DNA from: Ascidiaceihabitans sp.
GTDB lineage: Bacteria; Pseudomonadota; Alphaproteobacteria; Rhodobacterales; Rhodobacteraceae
DNA: 47,283 nucleotides
Assembly (NCBI GenBank): GCA_028248455.1
Contig: JAOKHV010000013.1
Span: forward strand, 1-47,283
Reading direction: 5' to 3'
In this document: piece after piece, positions 34,830 through 43,811 of the stretch
Layout: the number at the start of each line of letters is the position of its first letter
Position numbering within the stretch: the first letter of the stretch is position 1
Made by a program: the position numbers and the translations under genes
The notes under the pieces: generated by a model
Told to the model about the DNA's origin: nothing
The model's input: only the letters and a program-made list of their open reading frames with translations
The model's database searches: none

Positions 34830-35864
34830 TTACGATGTTTTGCTTTTGGCACGGTCAATCCGTGATAAGGCAGCTTTTGATGTGCGGTCTAACATAACAG
34901 CAAGTAGAACGATACAGATCCCAGCCATGAGGCCGACACCAAGTTCCAAGTTACGAATGCCACGAAGGACAAGAACACCCAGACCAGGTGCTGTAACCAT
35001 GGATGCGATCACAACCATCGCCAAACTCATCATGATGGTTTGGTTCAAACCTGCCATGATATTAGGTAACGCCAGTGGTAGTTCGACTTTTGACAATTTC
35101 TGACGGGCATTCATCCCGAAGGCATTGCCCGCTTCAATCACATCTTGGTCGACAAGGCGGATGCCTAGGTCTGTCAACCGGATGATTGGCACAATGGCGT
35201 AAAGCGTAATCGCGATTCCATAGAGCCGCGATTCACCGATCGGGAACAAGAAGATGAGAGGGATCAAATAAACGAAGGTTGGTAATGTTTGAAGCAAATC
35301 CAAAACAGGAATAACCATGCGCTGAAGCCTGTTTGATTTTGACATCGCGATGCCGATAGGGATGCCGAATATGGCCGATATCACCGTACAGACTAAGATA
35401 ACCGCGAGGGTCTCCATCGCTGGCTCAAAGTGATCAACGAACGCAAAGAAGCTTAGGCAAAATGCGTTAAACAGCATCACTGAAACGGAACGTGTCGCAT
35501 ACCATGTGACGAGCAAAAGCATCGCCATAATCAGGAACCAAGGGGCTTGGGTGAACAGGTACAATGTACCGTCCAACATCCATGACAGTGGCTGCGTAAT
35601 AGGATCAAGAATGGTGCGCAAAGCTGGGCGGATGGCTAAAAAGCCCTCTTCCAAACTTTTTACAACATCGCGGGTCTGTGTGATTTGACCACACGCTTCG
35701 TTCAACGCGTCCAATGACGGGAACGGAATTGCATAGAACGGTTCTTCGACCGCATTGCCTGTCTGGGCGAGTAAGTCAGCCATAGACATTGGCGCTTCGG
35801 ACGTACCGGCATCGCACCATTCGCGCAGTCCAAGCGCATTAAAACCCCAATCGTAGGTCGCCAT
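34830..35864 (-). CDS. Betaine/choline/TMAO-type ABC transporter permease
   Basis: The product has 344 residues. A soluble N-terminal ~95 residues precede about seven membrane helices with the ProW-type ABC loop EAGNAFGMNARQKLSKVELPLALPNI (in part) near residue 245. GGGGAG stands before the ATG. A terminator-like hairpin separates it from the binding-protein gene upstream, which would give more binding protein than permease. Confidence 0.88.
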   Translation of the reverse strand: MATYDWGFNALGLREWCDAGTSEAPMSMADLLAQTGNAVEEPFYAIPFPSLDALNEACGQITQTRDVVKSLEEGFLAIRPALRTILDPITQPLSWMLDGTLYLFTQAPWFLIMAMLLLVTWYATRSVSVMLFNAFCLSFFAFVDHFEPAMETLAVILVCTVISAIFGIPIGIAMSKSNRLQRMVIPVLDLLQTLPTFVYLIPLIFLFPIGESRLYGIAITLYAIVPIIRLTDLGIRLVDQDVIEAGNAFGMNARQKLSKVELPLALPNIMAGLNQTIMMSLAMVVIASMVTAPGLGVLVLRGIRNLELGVGLMAGICIVLLAVMLDRTSKAALSRIDRAKSKTS

Positions 35865-35876
35865 TTGCGTCTCCCC

Positions 35877-35912
35877 AAAAAAAGGCCCACAGCCATGTTT
35901 CAGGCTGCGGGC
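35877..35912 (-). terminator. Intra-operon terminator/attenuator
   Basis: On the minus strand, GCCCGCAGCC pairs with GGCTGTGGGC (one G-T pair) and is followed by seven T residues. It lies between the binding-protein gene and the permease gene, so read-through must be partial, a common way to make excess binding protein. Confidence 0.8.
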
Positions 35913-35924
35913 TCATATCGTTTT

Positions 35925-36893
35925 TTATTTAAGTAAAGCAGCCAATTTGCCTTTGGCTTCGTCGTTCAGCCAGTTAGCCCAAAGCTCTTTGTTGTTGGTC
36001 AAGAAATAAACAGCCGCTTCGTCGTAAGAAGCGTTGTTGTCTAGACGCCATGCAAGAACTTCGCCCATCTGAGCATTTGTGAAGGCTACGTTCTTCATTA
36101 ACTCAGCGATTGCTGGCTCACGTTCAACGAATGCTTGAGACGCTGCAGTTACAACTTTAGCTGCTGGGTACGCAGAGAAAGATGGGTCCGCACAATCTAC
36201 AGAGCCGTTACATGTGTGTGCTTCAGCATTGTATTCGCCAACAGTCACCGCAACCATTGGGTATTTACCCAAGACAGCTGTTGGTGCCCAGTAGTAGCCG
36301 AACCATGGTGCTTTGTCTGCGTATGCAGCCGCGATGGAAGTCTGAAGAGTTTCACCAGAACCGTGCTGGAAGCGCTCTAGGCCACCTTCTTCTGCTTTCA
36401 AAGCAATCAGGTTGTTGTTGTTGATGATGTCACACGCCCAGCCAGATGGGCAGTCGTTGAACTTGCCGCCAACAGCAGCAGGGTTAGCCATGATGCCTTC
36501 CCATGTTGTTAGCTCTGGGTTGGATTCAGCCAAATACGCTGGGATCCACCAAGCTTCTACACCACCGTTCGAAAGAACGTTTGTAAGCTCAACAAGTTTG
36601 CCGTCAGCCAATAGGCCTTCGTATGCGGGTGTTGAGTTTGCCCAAACTTCAGTCAGCAAATCAGGCTCACCAGTTTCGGCCAAAGATGTCAAAGCTGGAA
36701 CAGTTGAAGATGGTACAACTTGTACTTCACAGCCGTAGCCCTGCTCCATCAAGAATTTTGAAACAGCGGTTACAACAGCAGATGATGCCCAGTCCATTTC
36801 AGTGATAGATACTTTACCGCAATCAGCCATTGCAGATGTGCCGAACATGCCAGCGGATACAACGGCAACAGTGCCGAGTAGGTTGAGTTTCAT
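35925..36893 (-). CDS. Betaine/TMAO-type substrate-binding protein
   Basis: The product has 322 residues with a signal peptide ending SAMA-DCG. ITEMDWASSAVVT, LTEVWANSTPAYEG, GGVEAWWIPAYLAE, HGSGETLQTSIAAAYAD and APWFGYYWAPT show the many aromatic residues that form the cation-binding cage of the OpuAC/ChoX fold. The pattern resembles TMAO-binding TmoX of marine Roseobacters, but glycine betaine or choline cannot be excluded. It is first in its operon; GGGAG precedes the ATG. Confidence 0.85.
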   Translation of the reverse strand: MKLNLLGTVAVVSAGMFGTSAMADCGKVSITEMDWASSAVVTAVSKFLMEQGYGCEVQVVPSSTVPALTSLAETGEPDLLTEVWANSTPAYEGLLADGKLVELTNVLSNGGVEAWWIPAYLAESNPELTTWEGIMANPAAVGGKFNDCPSGWACDIINNNNLIALKAEEGGLERFQHGSGETLQTSIAAAYADKAPWFGYYWAPTAVLGKYPMVAVTVGEYNAEAHTCNGSVDCADPSFSAYPAAKVVTAASQAFVEREPAIAELMKNVAFTNAQMGEVLAWRLDNNASYDEAAVYFLTNNKELWANWLNDEAKGKLAALLK

Positions 36894-37331
36894 AGTGGTC
36901 TCCCGTTAATGTTTTTTTAGTGGCGCACCTTCGAGGGTGTGCTTCATAGGCCGCAGCATAGGCAAACTATTGCGCGAAATTACAGCAAAAAGTTTATTTT
37001 TCGGTCACTCAGTTTGTGGTGACGCTTTACCTCGAAGAAGTGTCGGTTATGGCCTTTAGTTTGGAGAGTTACAACAGTGATCGATGAAAATTTGTAAAAT
37101 TATAACTTAAAAGGCGCTGGTTCTATCGAAGAAGACGGGAGATGATGGCGCATTCGTACTGTTTCGCAATCGAACGTTGGGCCGAAAAAAACAGATTCTC
37201 GAGGCAATTTTCGACGTCGGTATCCTGTCGGTATTGCGTAAGTGGACGATCGGTTGTTCTTGCCACCAAACGCAAACGGCCCGACGGTTCTGTTGAACCA
37301 ACGGGCCATAAAATAACTAAATCAATTTAGT
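36894..37331. other. Intergenic region between leuB and the binding-protein gene
   Basis: This ~440-base stretch holds the leader and promoter of the leftward ABC transporter operon (near 36894-37050), the leuB terminator hairpin (37278-37307) and a small AT palindrome at 37317-37330. Open frames of 60-70 codons exist on both strands, but none has a ribosome-binding site or recognisable product. Confidence 0.55.
37278..37307 (-). terminator. Terminator of leuB
   Basis: On the minus strand, GGCCCG-tt-GGTTC pairs with GAACC-gt-CGGGCC around a 4-base loop, followed only by GTTTG. It is a strong stem with a weak T-run, 25 bases past the leuB stop. Confidence 0.6.
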
Positions 37332-38438
37332 TTAGAGGCTCGCGTCAAGTGCTGCCAAAATCGCGTCACCCATTTCAGTTGTTGAAACTGGTGTACCATC
37401 TTCAGGGCCCATTAAATCAGCGGTGCGAACACCGTCGGCCAAAACTTTTTCAACGGCTGCTTCAAGGCGTGTTGCCTCGTCGCCTTGGTCAAAGGAATAG
37501 CGAAGCGCCATCGCAAAGCTGAGGGTACAAGCGATCGGGTTTGCTTTGCCTTGGCCGGTGATGTCTGGAGCTGAACCATGCACTGGTTCGTACAATGCTT
37601 TTGGACGACCGTTGTCACCAGGTGCACCTAGAGATGCGGATGGCAGCATGCCAAGTGAGCCGGTCAACATTGCGGCGCAATCAGATAGAATGTCGCCAAA
37701 CAAGTTGTCAGTCAAAATGACGTCGAACTGTTTAGGGGCACGCACCAACTGCATCGCGCCGTTGTCGGCATACATGTGGGATAGCTCAACATCTGGGTAA
37801 TCTTCGTCGTGCACTTTTTGTACGACTTCGCGCCATAGAATGCCGCTTTCCATAACGTTGGCTTTTTCCATGGAGCAGACTTTGTTGCCACGGCGACGGG
37901 CCAATTCAAATGCGGAACGTGCAACGCGGTCAATTTCAGACTCTGTATAACGCTGTGTGTTGATGCCAACGCGCTCGTTGCCTTCTTCAAAAATTCCGCG
38001 TGGTTCACCGAAGTAAACGCCAGAAGTCAATTCGCGTACGATCATGATGTCTAGACCAGCAACCAATTCTTTCTTCAAAGAAGAGAAGTCAGCCAAAGCA
38101 TCAAAGCACTGCGCCGGACGTAGGTTCGAAAACAGGTCCATCTCTTTGCGAAGGCGCAACAAGCCGCGCTCTGGTTTCACAGAGAAATCAAGATCGTCGT
38201 ATGCTGGTCCGCCAACAGCGCCCAAAAGAACGGCGTCTGCTTCAAGGGCTTTGGCCATTGTGTCGTCATGAAGAGGTGTGCCGTGTACGTCGTATGCGCA
38301 ACCACCAACAAGATCTTCAGAGACATCAAAGCTCAAATTGCGCTTATCACCGTACCACGTAATGATGCGTTTAACTTGGTCCATAACTTCTGGACCGATG
38401 CCGTCACCGGCGAGAATAAGTAGCGAAGGGTTAGACAT
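37332..38438 (-). CDS. leuB: 3-isopropylmalate dehydrogenase
   Basis: This ~368-residue enzyme of leucine synthesis oxidises and decarboxylates 3-isopropylmalate with NAD. Motifs are [68 protein letters not shown] and [11 protein letters not shown] use the ATG at 38438 (MSNPSLL), eight bases after GGAG; an ATG six bases earlier is too close to it. It stands alone here without leuCD. Confidence 0.96.
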   Translation of the reverse strand: MSNPSLLILAGDGIGPEVMDQVKRIITWYGDKRNLSFDVSEDLVGGCAYDVHGTPLHDDTMAKALEADAVLLGAVGGPAYDDLDFSVKPERGLLRLRKEMDLFSNLRPAQCFDALADFSSLKKELVAGLDIMIVRELTSGVYFGEPRGIFEEGNERVGINTQRYTESEIDRVARSAFELARRRGNKVCSMEKANVMESGILWREVVQKVHDEDYPDVELSHMYADNGAMQLVRAPKQFDVILTDNLFGDILSDCAAMLTGSLGMLPSASLGAPGDNGRPKALYEPVHGSAPDITGQGKANPIACTLSFAMALRYSFDQGDEATRLEAAVEKVLADGVRTADLMGPEDGTPVSTTEMGDAILAALDASL

Positions 38439-38601
38439 TTGCATGGCTCCGATGAAATTAGGTTCGAACGGGGCCTAGCCTGAGCAGAGGGTAGGGTCAA
38501 GTTTTGGTGAGGGCTGTATGGGGTTGGGCCTGCTAGGTTGCCCATCGGGCGCGGTGCACATAAATATAGGGTGCCGCAAATATCAGAGGATATTTAAGCT
38601 G

Positions 38602-39340
38602 ATGGAAACGCCCCCTTTATTACCACGTGTTGAACAGACCATTTTTGATGGGCAGCTTGCGTGTGTCAAACGGCCTGAGGAAACGCGTTCAAGTCGCTTT
38701 GTTATTCTTCACAAGATTTTGCAGCATATTATGCCAAAGGTCTTACATCCTACGGGTGCTTTGGGTGGTATGGATGCGATCTGCCAAGAGGCAAGGCGGT
38801 TAGAGATTTTTGGCTCAGCGTCCTTGCCCGTTTCGAAGGGTTTGCGTTGACAGAGGGCAGTGTTATTTTATCAGGCACGGGCAAACAGTTGCGCGGAGTG
38901 TTGTTGGGATGGCGGACGCGCGGCTAAAGTTTGCGATCCTCGAACGTGCCATGCGCGGTTTGGTTGCGGTTCATGCCGCGGGTCTTTCGCATTGTCGTCC
39001 GTTTCTAAGAGACATGACTGTGGACGCGGATGACACGCTGCATTTCCTTGATCTGGAAGAAAACCCAACAGTACGGATGTCACTAGCAGATGCGCAAGCT
39101 CGTGATGTTTGGTTGTTGTTGTCGTCTTGCACGGAGTTTTGTGAAGAGCCGTATCAAGACCTTAACCATCTGTTGAATATATATTTTTCTGAATGAGAGG
39201 ATGATATTTCGGTCAATCTATCTGCGCTGGGAAAAGCGCTGCGCCCCTATCGTCGGATCAAATCCTTGCTGCGTGTCAAGGATGTGAGCAAAGATGTGAC
39301 AGGTGCCTATTGGTCCGTTCGGGTTCTTGAAGATTTATAA
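38602..39340 (+). pseudogene. Decayed small kinase-like gene (WaaP/Kdk-like)
   Basis: Pieces in order: METPPLLPRVEQ, CVKRPEETRSSRF, LEIFGSASLPVSK; then in a second frame LTEGSVILSGTGKQL; then in a third MADARLKFAILERAM, GLSHCRPFLRDMTVD, LHFLDLEENP, ADAQARDVWL; then after an in-frame TGA (39194) NLSALGKALRPYRRIKSLL to TAA 39340. HCRPFLRDM and FLDLEE recall the catalytic loop and metal site of small lipopolysaccharide-kinase-like proteins in Roseobacters. Two frameshifts (near 38838 and 38910) and one stop make it non-functional. Confidence 0.82.
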
Positions 39341-39378
39341 GCTACCTTTTTCAGTTACTTATTTCCCAAACGAAACAA

Positions 39379-39404
39379 GCCACCCTCGAAAGGGTGGCCT
39401 TTTT
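39379..39404 (+). terminator. Bidirectional-type terminator after the decayed kinase gene
   Basis: GCCACCCT, loop CGAA, AGGGTGGC, then CCTTTTT on the plus strand. It lies between the kinase remnant and rpmJ, which ends at 39441 on the other strand, and may serve both. Confidence 0.8.
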
Positions 39405-39440
39405 AAACTCTAGCTTGAAACAGCTAGGTCAATCTAACGA

Positions 39441-39566
39441 TTAACCTTGGCGTGCTTTAAAGCGTGGGTTTGTTTTGTTGATCACGTAAACGCGGCCTTT
39501 ACGACGTACGATACGGCAGTCGCGGTGGCGGCTCTTAAGCGAGCGAAGTGAGTTGCGTACCTTCAT
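39441..39566 (-). CDS. rpmJ: 50S ribosomal protein L36
   Basis: The product has 41 residues, [17 protein letters not shown] followed by [16 protein letters not shown] and ending KARQG. This is the longer, zinc-less L36 form typical of alphaproteobacteria: very basic and complete, and located in the large ribosomal subunit. It is monocistronic. AAAGGTTCG precedes the ATG. Confidence 0.97.
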   Translation of the reverse strand: MKVRNSLRSLKSRHRDCRIVRRKGRVYVINKTNPRFKARQG

Positions 39567-39675
39567 TGGAACGAACCTTTCTAAGTCTTGGCGCGAACCG
39601 CGCCGGTTAAATCAAGTGCCCAACAAAGTTAGGCGGTTAAGCGGGTGTCTGACATAAGCCGGACAATCAAACAAG

Positions 39676-39750
39676 TGGTGGGCGATACAAGGATCGAACT
39701 TGTGACCCCTTCAATGTCAATGAAGTGCTCTACCGCTGAGCTAATCGCCC
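39676..39750 (-). tRNA. tRNA-Val(GAC)
   Basis: A full 75-nt cloverleaf with acceptor GGGCGAT / ATCGCCC, anticodon arm CTTCA-TTGACAT-TGAAG (anticodon GAC), T arm ACAAG-TTCGATC-CTTGT and encoded CCA. No duplication or insertion is seen around it. Confidence 0.96.
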
Positions 39751-39900
39751 ACTCTACCGCTTTGAACTCGAACACCCCTAATAAAAAGGGGCACGAAAAT
39801 CCGCGCCGGTAGGGGGCGTATAAAAGGAGTCGTTGCAGGGATCAAGGGCTTTTGGCTTATGTCATTCATACTATATGGTAAAAGCATCAAAGGACCGGAT

Positions 39901-40761
39901 ATGCCTAAGTTTGCTTACGAAGTATTGCACCCTGAAAAGCACACATCTTGTGTTGTTTTTGCCTCGCCCCACAGTGGGCGGGACTATCCGTGGTCCTTTT
40001 TGCGCAAGACAGTTTTGGACGAACATTTCATTAGAACCTCTGAAGATGCCTTTGTAGACAGGCTTTTTGACTGTGCGCCGCAATTTGGAGCCAGCTTTTT
40101 AAAGGCTGGGGCACCGCGTGCTTTTGTTGATTTTAATCGCAGTGCTGATGAATTGGACCCTGCGTTGATTGAGGGGGTGCGCAGCGTCGGTCAAAATCCA
40201 CGCATAGCGTCAGGCTTGGGGGTGATTCCCCGTGTCGTTGCCGGTGGTCGGTCCATTTACCGCGGAAAAATTAACCACGAAGAGGCACAACGTCGGATCA
40301 CGCTGTACTGGCGTCCCTATCATGAGATGCTGCAAAAGCTTTTGGACAGCGCGCATCAGCGATTTGGTCAGTCAGTTTTGATTGATTGCCATTCGATGCC
40401 TCATGAAGCGATGGACGGTGTTGCCAAAGGTGGAATGCGACGTCCGGATGTTGTGTTGGGGGATCGGTTTGGGTCTTCTGCAGCAGCTGAAGTTGTTGAC
40501 CGCCTCGAGGCAGCATTTGTTACGGCAGGGTTTGTTGTAACGCGCAATACGCCGTTTGCCGGTGCCTACATTACCCAAGCTTACGGTCGCCCGAATAAAG
40601 GACAGCATGCCGTTCAGGTCGAAATCGATCGCTCTATATATATGAACGAACAGCTGATCCGCCCGAACGGTGATTTTGAGCAGGTGCAAGTCGCGCTTCG
40701 AGGTGTGATTAAAGAGGCCGTGGCGATTGGTCGGGAGCGCGTGCCCTTGGCTGCGGAATAA
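39901..40761 (+). CDS. N-formylglutamate amidohydrolase
   Basis: The ATG at 39901 has AAAGGA eight bases upstream; a longer frame from 39859 lacks one. The 286-residue protein shows FASPHSGRDYP near the start, SEDAFVDRLFD, RAFVDFNRSADELDP, GVIPRVVAGGRSIYRGKI and LIDCHSMPHE, conserved in the FGase family that hydrolyses N-formylglutamate (histidine degradation) or related N-acyl amino acids. No other hut genes are adjacent, so the pathway role is uncertain. Confidence 0.88.
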   Translation: MPKFAYEVLHPEKHTSCVVFASPHSGRDYPWSFLRKTVLDEHFIRTSEDAFVDRLFDCAPQFGASFLKAGAPRAFVDFNRSADELDPALIEGVRSVGQNPRIASGLGVIPRVVAGGRSIYRGKINHEEAQRRITLYWRPYHEMLQKLLDSAHQRFGQSVLIDCHSMPHEAMDGVAKGGMRRPDVVLGDRFGSSAAAEVVDRLEAAFVTAGFVVTRNTPFAGAYITQAYGRPNKGQHAVQVEIDRSIYMNEQLIRPNGDFEQVQVALRGVIKEAVAIGRERVPLAAE

Positions 40762-40800
40762 GACCTCGCTGTTTTGGTTGGTTGCGGATAAAGCGATGCC

Positions 40801-41907
40801 ATGGACACAGATTTCGAGATATTTTTAGCGACGGCCCCTGGGCTTGAAAGTATATTGGCTGAAGAAGCCGTGCAGCATGGCTTTTCCAATCCCGTGGCAT
40901 CCAATGGTGGCGTCACAATTACGGGTGGTTGGCCTGAGGTCTGGCGCGCCAATTTGGTGATGCGTGGTGCGAACCGCGTGTTGGCCCGTATCGGATCGTT
41001 CCGTGTGATGCATTTGGCCCAGCTGGACAAACGCGCGCGCAAGTTTCCTTGGGGTGAGATATTAAGTCCTGACATTCCGGTTCGTGTTGACGTGGTGTGC
41101 CGTAAATCCAAAATTTATCATGCCGGTGCCGCGACGCAGCGGATTGAAACTGCGATTAAGGAAGAGTTAGGCGCAGTGATCTCGAAAGAAGCTGAGCTAA
41201 AGATTATGGTCCGGATCGAGGATGACCTGTGTACCATAAGTGTCGATACTTCGGGCGAGCTGCTGCACAAACGTGGCCATAAGGTTGCGGTGAACAAAGC
41301 TCCGATGCGCGAAACCTTGGCCGCGATGTTCTTGCGCCAATGTGGTTACGACGGGTCCGAACCTGTGGTGGATATCATGTGTGGATCTGGCACGTTCGTG
41401 TTGGAAGCCGCCGAGATCGCCAAAGGACTGGCCCCCGGTCGGTCACGCAACTTCGGGTTTGAACAGTTCAACAACTTTGATCCTGTGGCGTGGGCCGCGT
41501 TGAAAGATGCGCAAACGTCACGTGAGACGGATTTGCAGTTTTATGGATCGGACCGTGATGCAGGTGCGGTGCGCATGAGTACAGCAAATGCTGAGCGTGG
41601 TGGTGTTGATGACATCACAACCTTCAACACACATCCGCTGCAAGACGCTGTGGCACCAGAAGGCCCAAAGGGTTTGGTTATGATCAACCCGCCTTATGGT
41701 GCACGGATCGGCAATAAGAAGATTTTATATTCGGTCTACGCAGGTCTGGGCACGGTTCTAAAAGAACGGTTCCGTGGCTGGCGCGTTGGGATGGTGACAA
41801 GTGAGCCGTCTTTGGCCAAAACCGCTGGGCTTAAATTCCGTGATCCACTGCCATCAGTTTCTAACGGTGGTCTGCGGATCAACTTGTACCGCACCGGCAA
41901 GCTTTAA
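40801..41907 (+). CDS. THUMP-domain rRNA methyltransferase (RlmL/RlmK-like)
   Basis: The product has 368 residues. The N-terminal THUMP RNA-binding part (FLATAPGLESILAEEA, MHLAQLDKRARKFPW) is followed by a Rossmann methyltransferase with VVDIMCGSGTFVLEAAEIA near residue 195 and the NPPYG catalytic motif near 300, typical of N2-guanine or N6-adenine methylation. It resembles the RlmL half of E. coli RlmKL. The exact site is unknown. Its end overlaps convergent dinB by four bases. Confidence 0.88.
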   Translation: MDTDFEIFLATAPGLESILAEEAVQHGFSNPVASNGGVTITGGWPEVWRANLVMRGANRVLARIGSFRVMHLAQLDKRARKFPWGEILSPDIPVRVDVVCRKSKIYHAGAATQRIETAIKEELGAVISKEAELKIMVRIEDDLCTISVDTSGELLHKRGHKVAVNKAPMRETLAAMFLRQCGYDGSEPVVDIMCGSGTFVLEAAEIAKGLAPGRSRNFGFEQFNNFDPVAWAALKDAQTSRETDLQFYGSDRDAGAVRMSTANAERGGVDDITTFNTHPLQDAVAPEGPKGLVMINPPYGARIGNKKILYSVYAGLGTVLKERFRGWRVGMVTSEPSLAKTAGLKFRDPLPSVSNGGLRINLYRTGKL

Positions 41908-43157
41908 CGTAAAGACCTACCTTTTTTGATCGCATCAGGGCCAAAGCGTTCGCGGATCTTATCGGTCGCGCGTTCTGCTGCGCTTCGTTTTCCTGCATCT
42001 GGGTCCAATAGATCGGGTGCTAGTTCGGCACCGTCAGCATCTATCAAATGGGACAGACCACAACCGATCAATCGATAGGGGCCTTGATCACCCACCTGTT
42101 CAAACAGGTTCTTGGCGGTGCGGTAAACAACATCCGCCATCTGGGTTGAGCCGTGCAATGCCATTCGCCGCGTCAGGCTGGTGTGGTTGGCACGTTTTAA
42201 TTTCAGCGTTATAACACGACCTGCCAATGATTTTGCCTTGGCCCGATCCGATATTTGTTCTGCCAGTCGCCAGATATGTCCATCTAAAATCTCAGGGTCG
42301 GAGGTGTCGACGTTAAAGGTAGTTTCCTTTGAAATCGATTTGACGGGTTCATGGGATGAGATACGGCGTTTGTCCTGACCGCGTGCGAGGTGCCAAAGCC
42401 GCTCGCCCATGGATCCATAGCGTGCCACCAAATCTCTTCGCTCCCAACGCAGCAAATCGGCAAAGGTGCGGATGCCAGCCTTTTCAAGGGAAGCTTGCAT
42501 GACCTTACCGACGCCCCAAATCATTTTGACAGGTTTGTCGCGCAAGAAATCATCTGTCTCTGCCTTGCCAATGATAGAAAAACCGCGTGGTTTGTTTAGG
42601 TCTGACGCAACTTTGGCTAGGAACTTGTTGTGGCTAAGGCCAATAGAACCGCTAAGGCCTAATTCATCGCGCATCCGTTTGATCAATCGCGCCAACATTA
42701 CCGCGGGCGGTGCGCCGTGCAGACGGGCGGTGCCGCCAAGGTCCATGAATGCCTCATCCAAGGACAGGGGTTCAATGGCTGGGGTCATTTCTTCCATCAT
42801 CAGGTGGATCGCACGCGATGCCTCAACGTAAGCTTCCATCCTTGGTTTGATGATCACCGCATCTGGACACAGTTTAAGCGCCTGAAACATTGGCATCGCA
42901 GACTTCACACCCCGAATACGGGCCACATAGCAGGCCGTGGAAACAACGCCGCGATGACCGCCACCAATAATAACAGGTTTGTCGATCAGACTGGGATCAT
43001 CGCGTTTTTCCACAGAGGCGTAGAATGCATCACAGTCCATATGTGCGATGGTCAGTGTGTTCAATTCAGCGTGCGAAACGATACGCGGACTGACGCAAGA
43101 CGGGCAACGCCGTCCGCTTTCAAATTCAGTCATACAATCGCGACAAAGGGCAGGCAT
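41904..43157 (-). CDS. dinB: DNA polymerase IV
   Basis: This 417-residue Y-family translesion polymerase has the catalytic acids in IAHMDCDAFYASVEKRDDP near residue 40 and LSLDEAFMDL near 130, GSIGLSHNKFLAKVASDLNKP, then thumb and little-finger regions. The first 25 residues add CRDC and CPSC, a zinc-ribbon-like extension known from alphaproteobacterial DinB but absent in E. coli. It copies past damaged bases with low fidelity. No LexA box was recognised upstream. Confidence 0.94.
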   Translation of the reverse strand: MPALCRDCMTEFESGRRCPSCVSPRIVSHAELNTLTIAHMDCDAFYASVEKRDDPSLIDKPVIIGGGHRGVVSTACYVARIRGVKSAMPMFQALKLCPDAVIIKPRMEAYVEASRAIHLMMEEMTPAIEPLSLDEAFMDLGGTARLHGAPPAVMLARLIKRMRDELGLSGSIGLSHNKFLAKVASDLNKPRGFSIIGKAETDDFLRDKPVKMIWGVGKVMQASLEKAGIRTFADLLRWERRDLVARYGSMGERLWHLARGQDKRRISSHEPVKSISKETTFNVDTSDPEILDGHIWRLAEQISDRAKAKSLAGRVITLKLKRANHTSLTRRMALHGSTQMADVVYRTAKNLFEQVGDQGPYRLIGCGLSHLIDADGAELAPDLLDPDAGKRSAAERATDKIRERFGPDAIKKGRSLR

Positions 43158-43208
43158 TTGAAATCTTATCTGATAGGGTCAATGCTAGTTTACGGCGTGG
43201 ATAAGTTA

Positions 43209-43626
43209 ATGAACATGGCGATTGAGCGTAAAGGGTTCCACGGTGCCAAATTGGCGTTGTTTTTTTGGTGATAAGCTGGCTGTGACTCTGCGTGATAACA
43301 AACCTAACATTCCGTCGCCTAATCATTTGGATATGCCAGGGAGTGGACGTGAAGGATGCGAGACACTTTTGGAATGTGTGATGTGCGAAACCTATGAAGA
43401 GCTGAATATCCACGTTGATTCTGTTGCTGTGGTGTGAACGATTTCCTTATCCGGGCGGAGACAGTGGTTTTTCGTGGCTAATGTCGATGAGGCCGTCGCA
43501 AATACGATTAGATTGGTGGATGAAGGCCAAACATGGGGCCTGAAATCATCTGAAGAATACGCAGGTTTGCCCAATAGTAATGTTCGATTTTCAAGTCGAC
43601 TAAAGATGTATATATATGGAAGTTAA
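43209..43626 (+). pseudogene. Decayed NUDIX hydrolase gene
   Basis: From ATG 43209 the product starts MNMAIERKGFHGAKLALFF, then one extra T in a T-run (near 43260) shifts the frame. GDKLAVTLRDNKPNIP, HLDMPGSGREGCETLLECV and CETYEELNIHVD continue as a NUDIX fold with box G-x5-E...REx-EE partly altered (REGCETLLECVMCETYEE). Two more lesions occur near 43434 (about two bases lost before ERFPYPGGDSG) and near 43473 (one T lost). FFVANVDEAVANTIRL and SSEEYAGLPN finish it. It was probably an 8-oxo-dGTP-type pyrophosphatase. Confidence 0.85.
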
Positions 43627-43640
43627 GATTATTTTTTTGA

Positions 43641-43720
43641 AAGGCCCCCCGCTCGATGAGCGAGGGGAGTTGACGAACCTCAGGTAGGCCGGGTTCGTCG
43701 GGGAGTATCACCTACTCCCA
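43641..43720 (-). ncRNA. Candidate structured small RNA (three hairpins)
   Basis: Three strong stems stand in a row. Read on the minus strand: GGGAGT...ACTCCC; GACGAACC...GGTTCGTC; and CCCC-t-CGCTC atc GAGCG-GGGG followed by GGCCTTTC. Only a few bases separate them. The sequence is between the end of pyrF (43812) and the NUDIX remnant. It may be an independent sRNA or a pyrF 3' UTR product; orientation is chosen from the last hairpin looking like a terminator. TATAAA just upstream could be a -10 box. I match no known family. Confidence 0.5.
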
Positions 43721-43811
43721 CTTTATACCACTGCAGCGCGAAGTTATCTAGTAAGTAATACCTGGCCTATCAACATAATGTGGTTTGCTGTGATCTTCCT
43801 ACAATGAATAG

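Noticed and set aside
37100-37330. Small genes between leuB and the binding-protein gene
   Set aside because: Frames overlap on both strands around the terminator hairpin and have no start signals.
42717-43271. A 184-codon plus-strand gene opposite dinB
   Set aside because: Most of it is the antisense shadow of dinB; only the last ~20 codons are meaningful, being the start of the NUDIX remnant.
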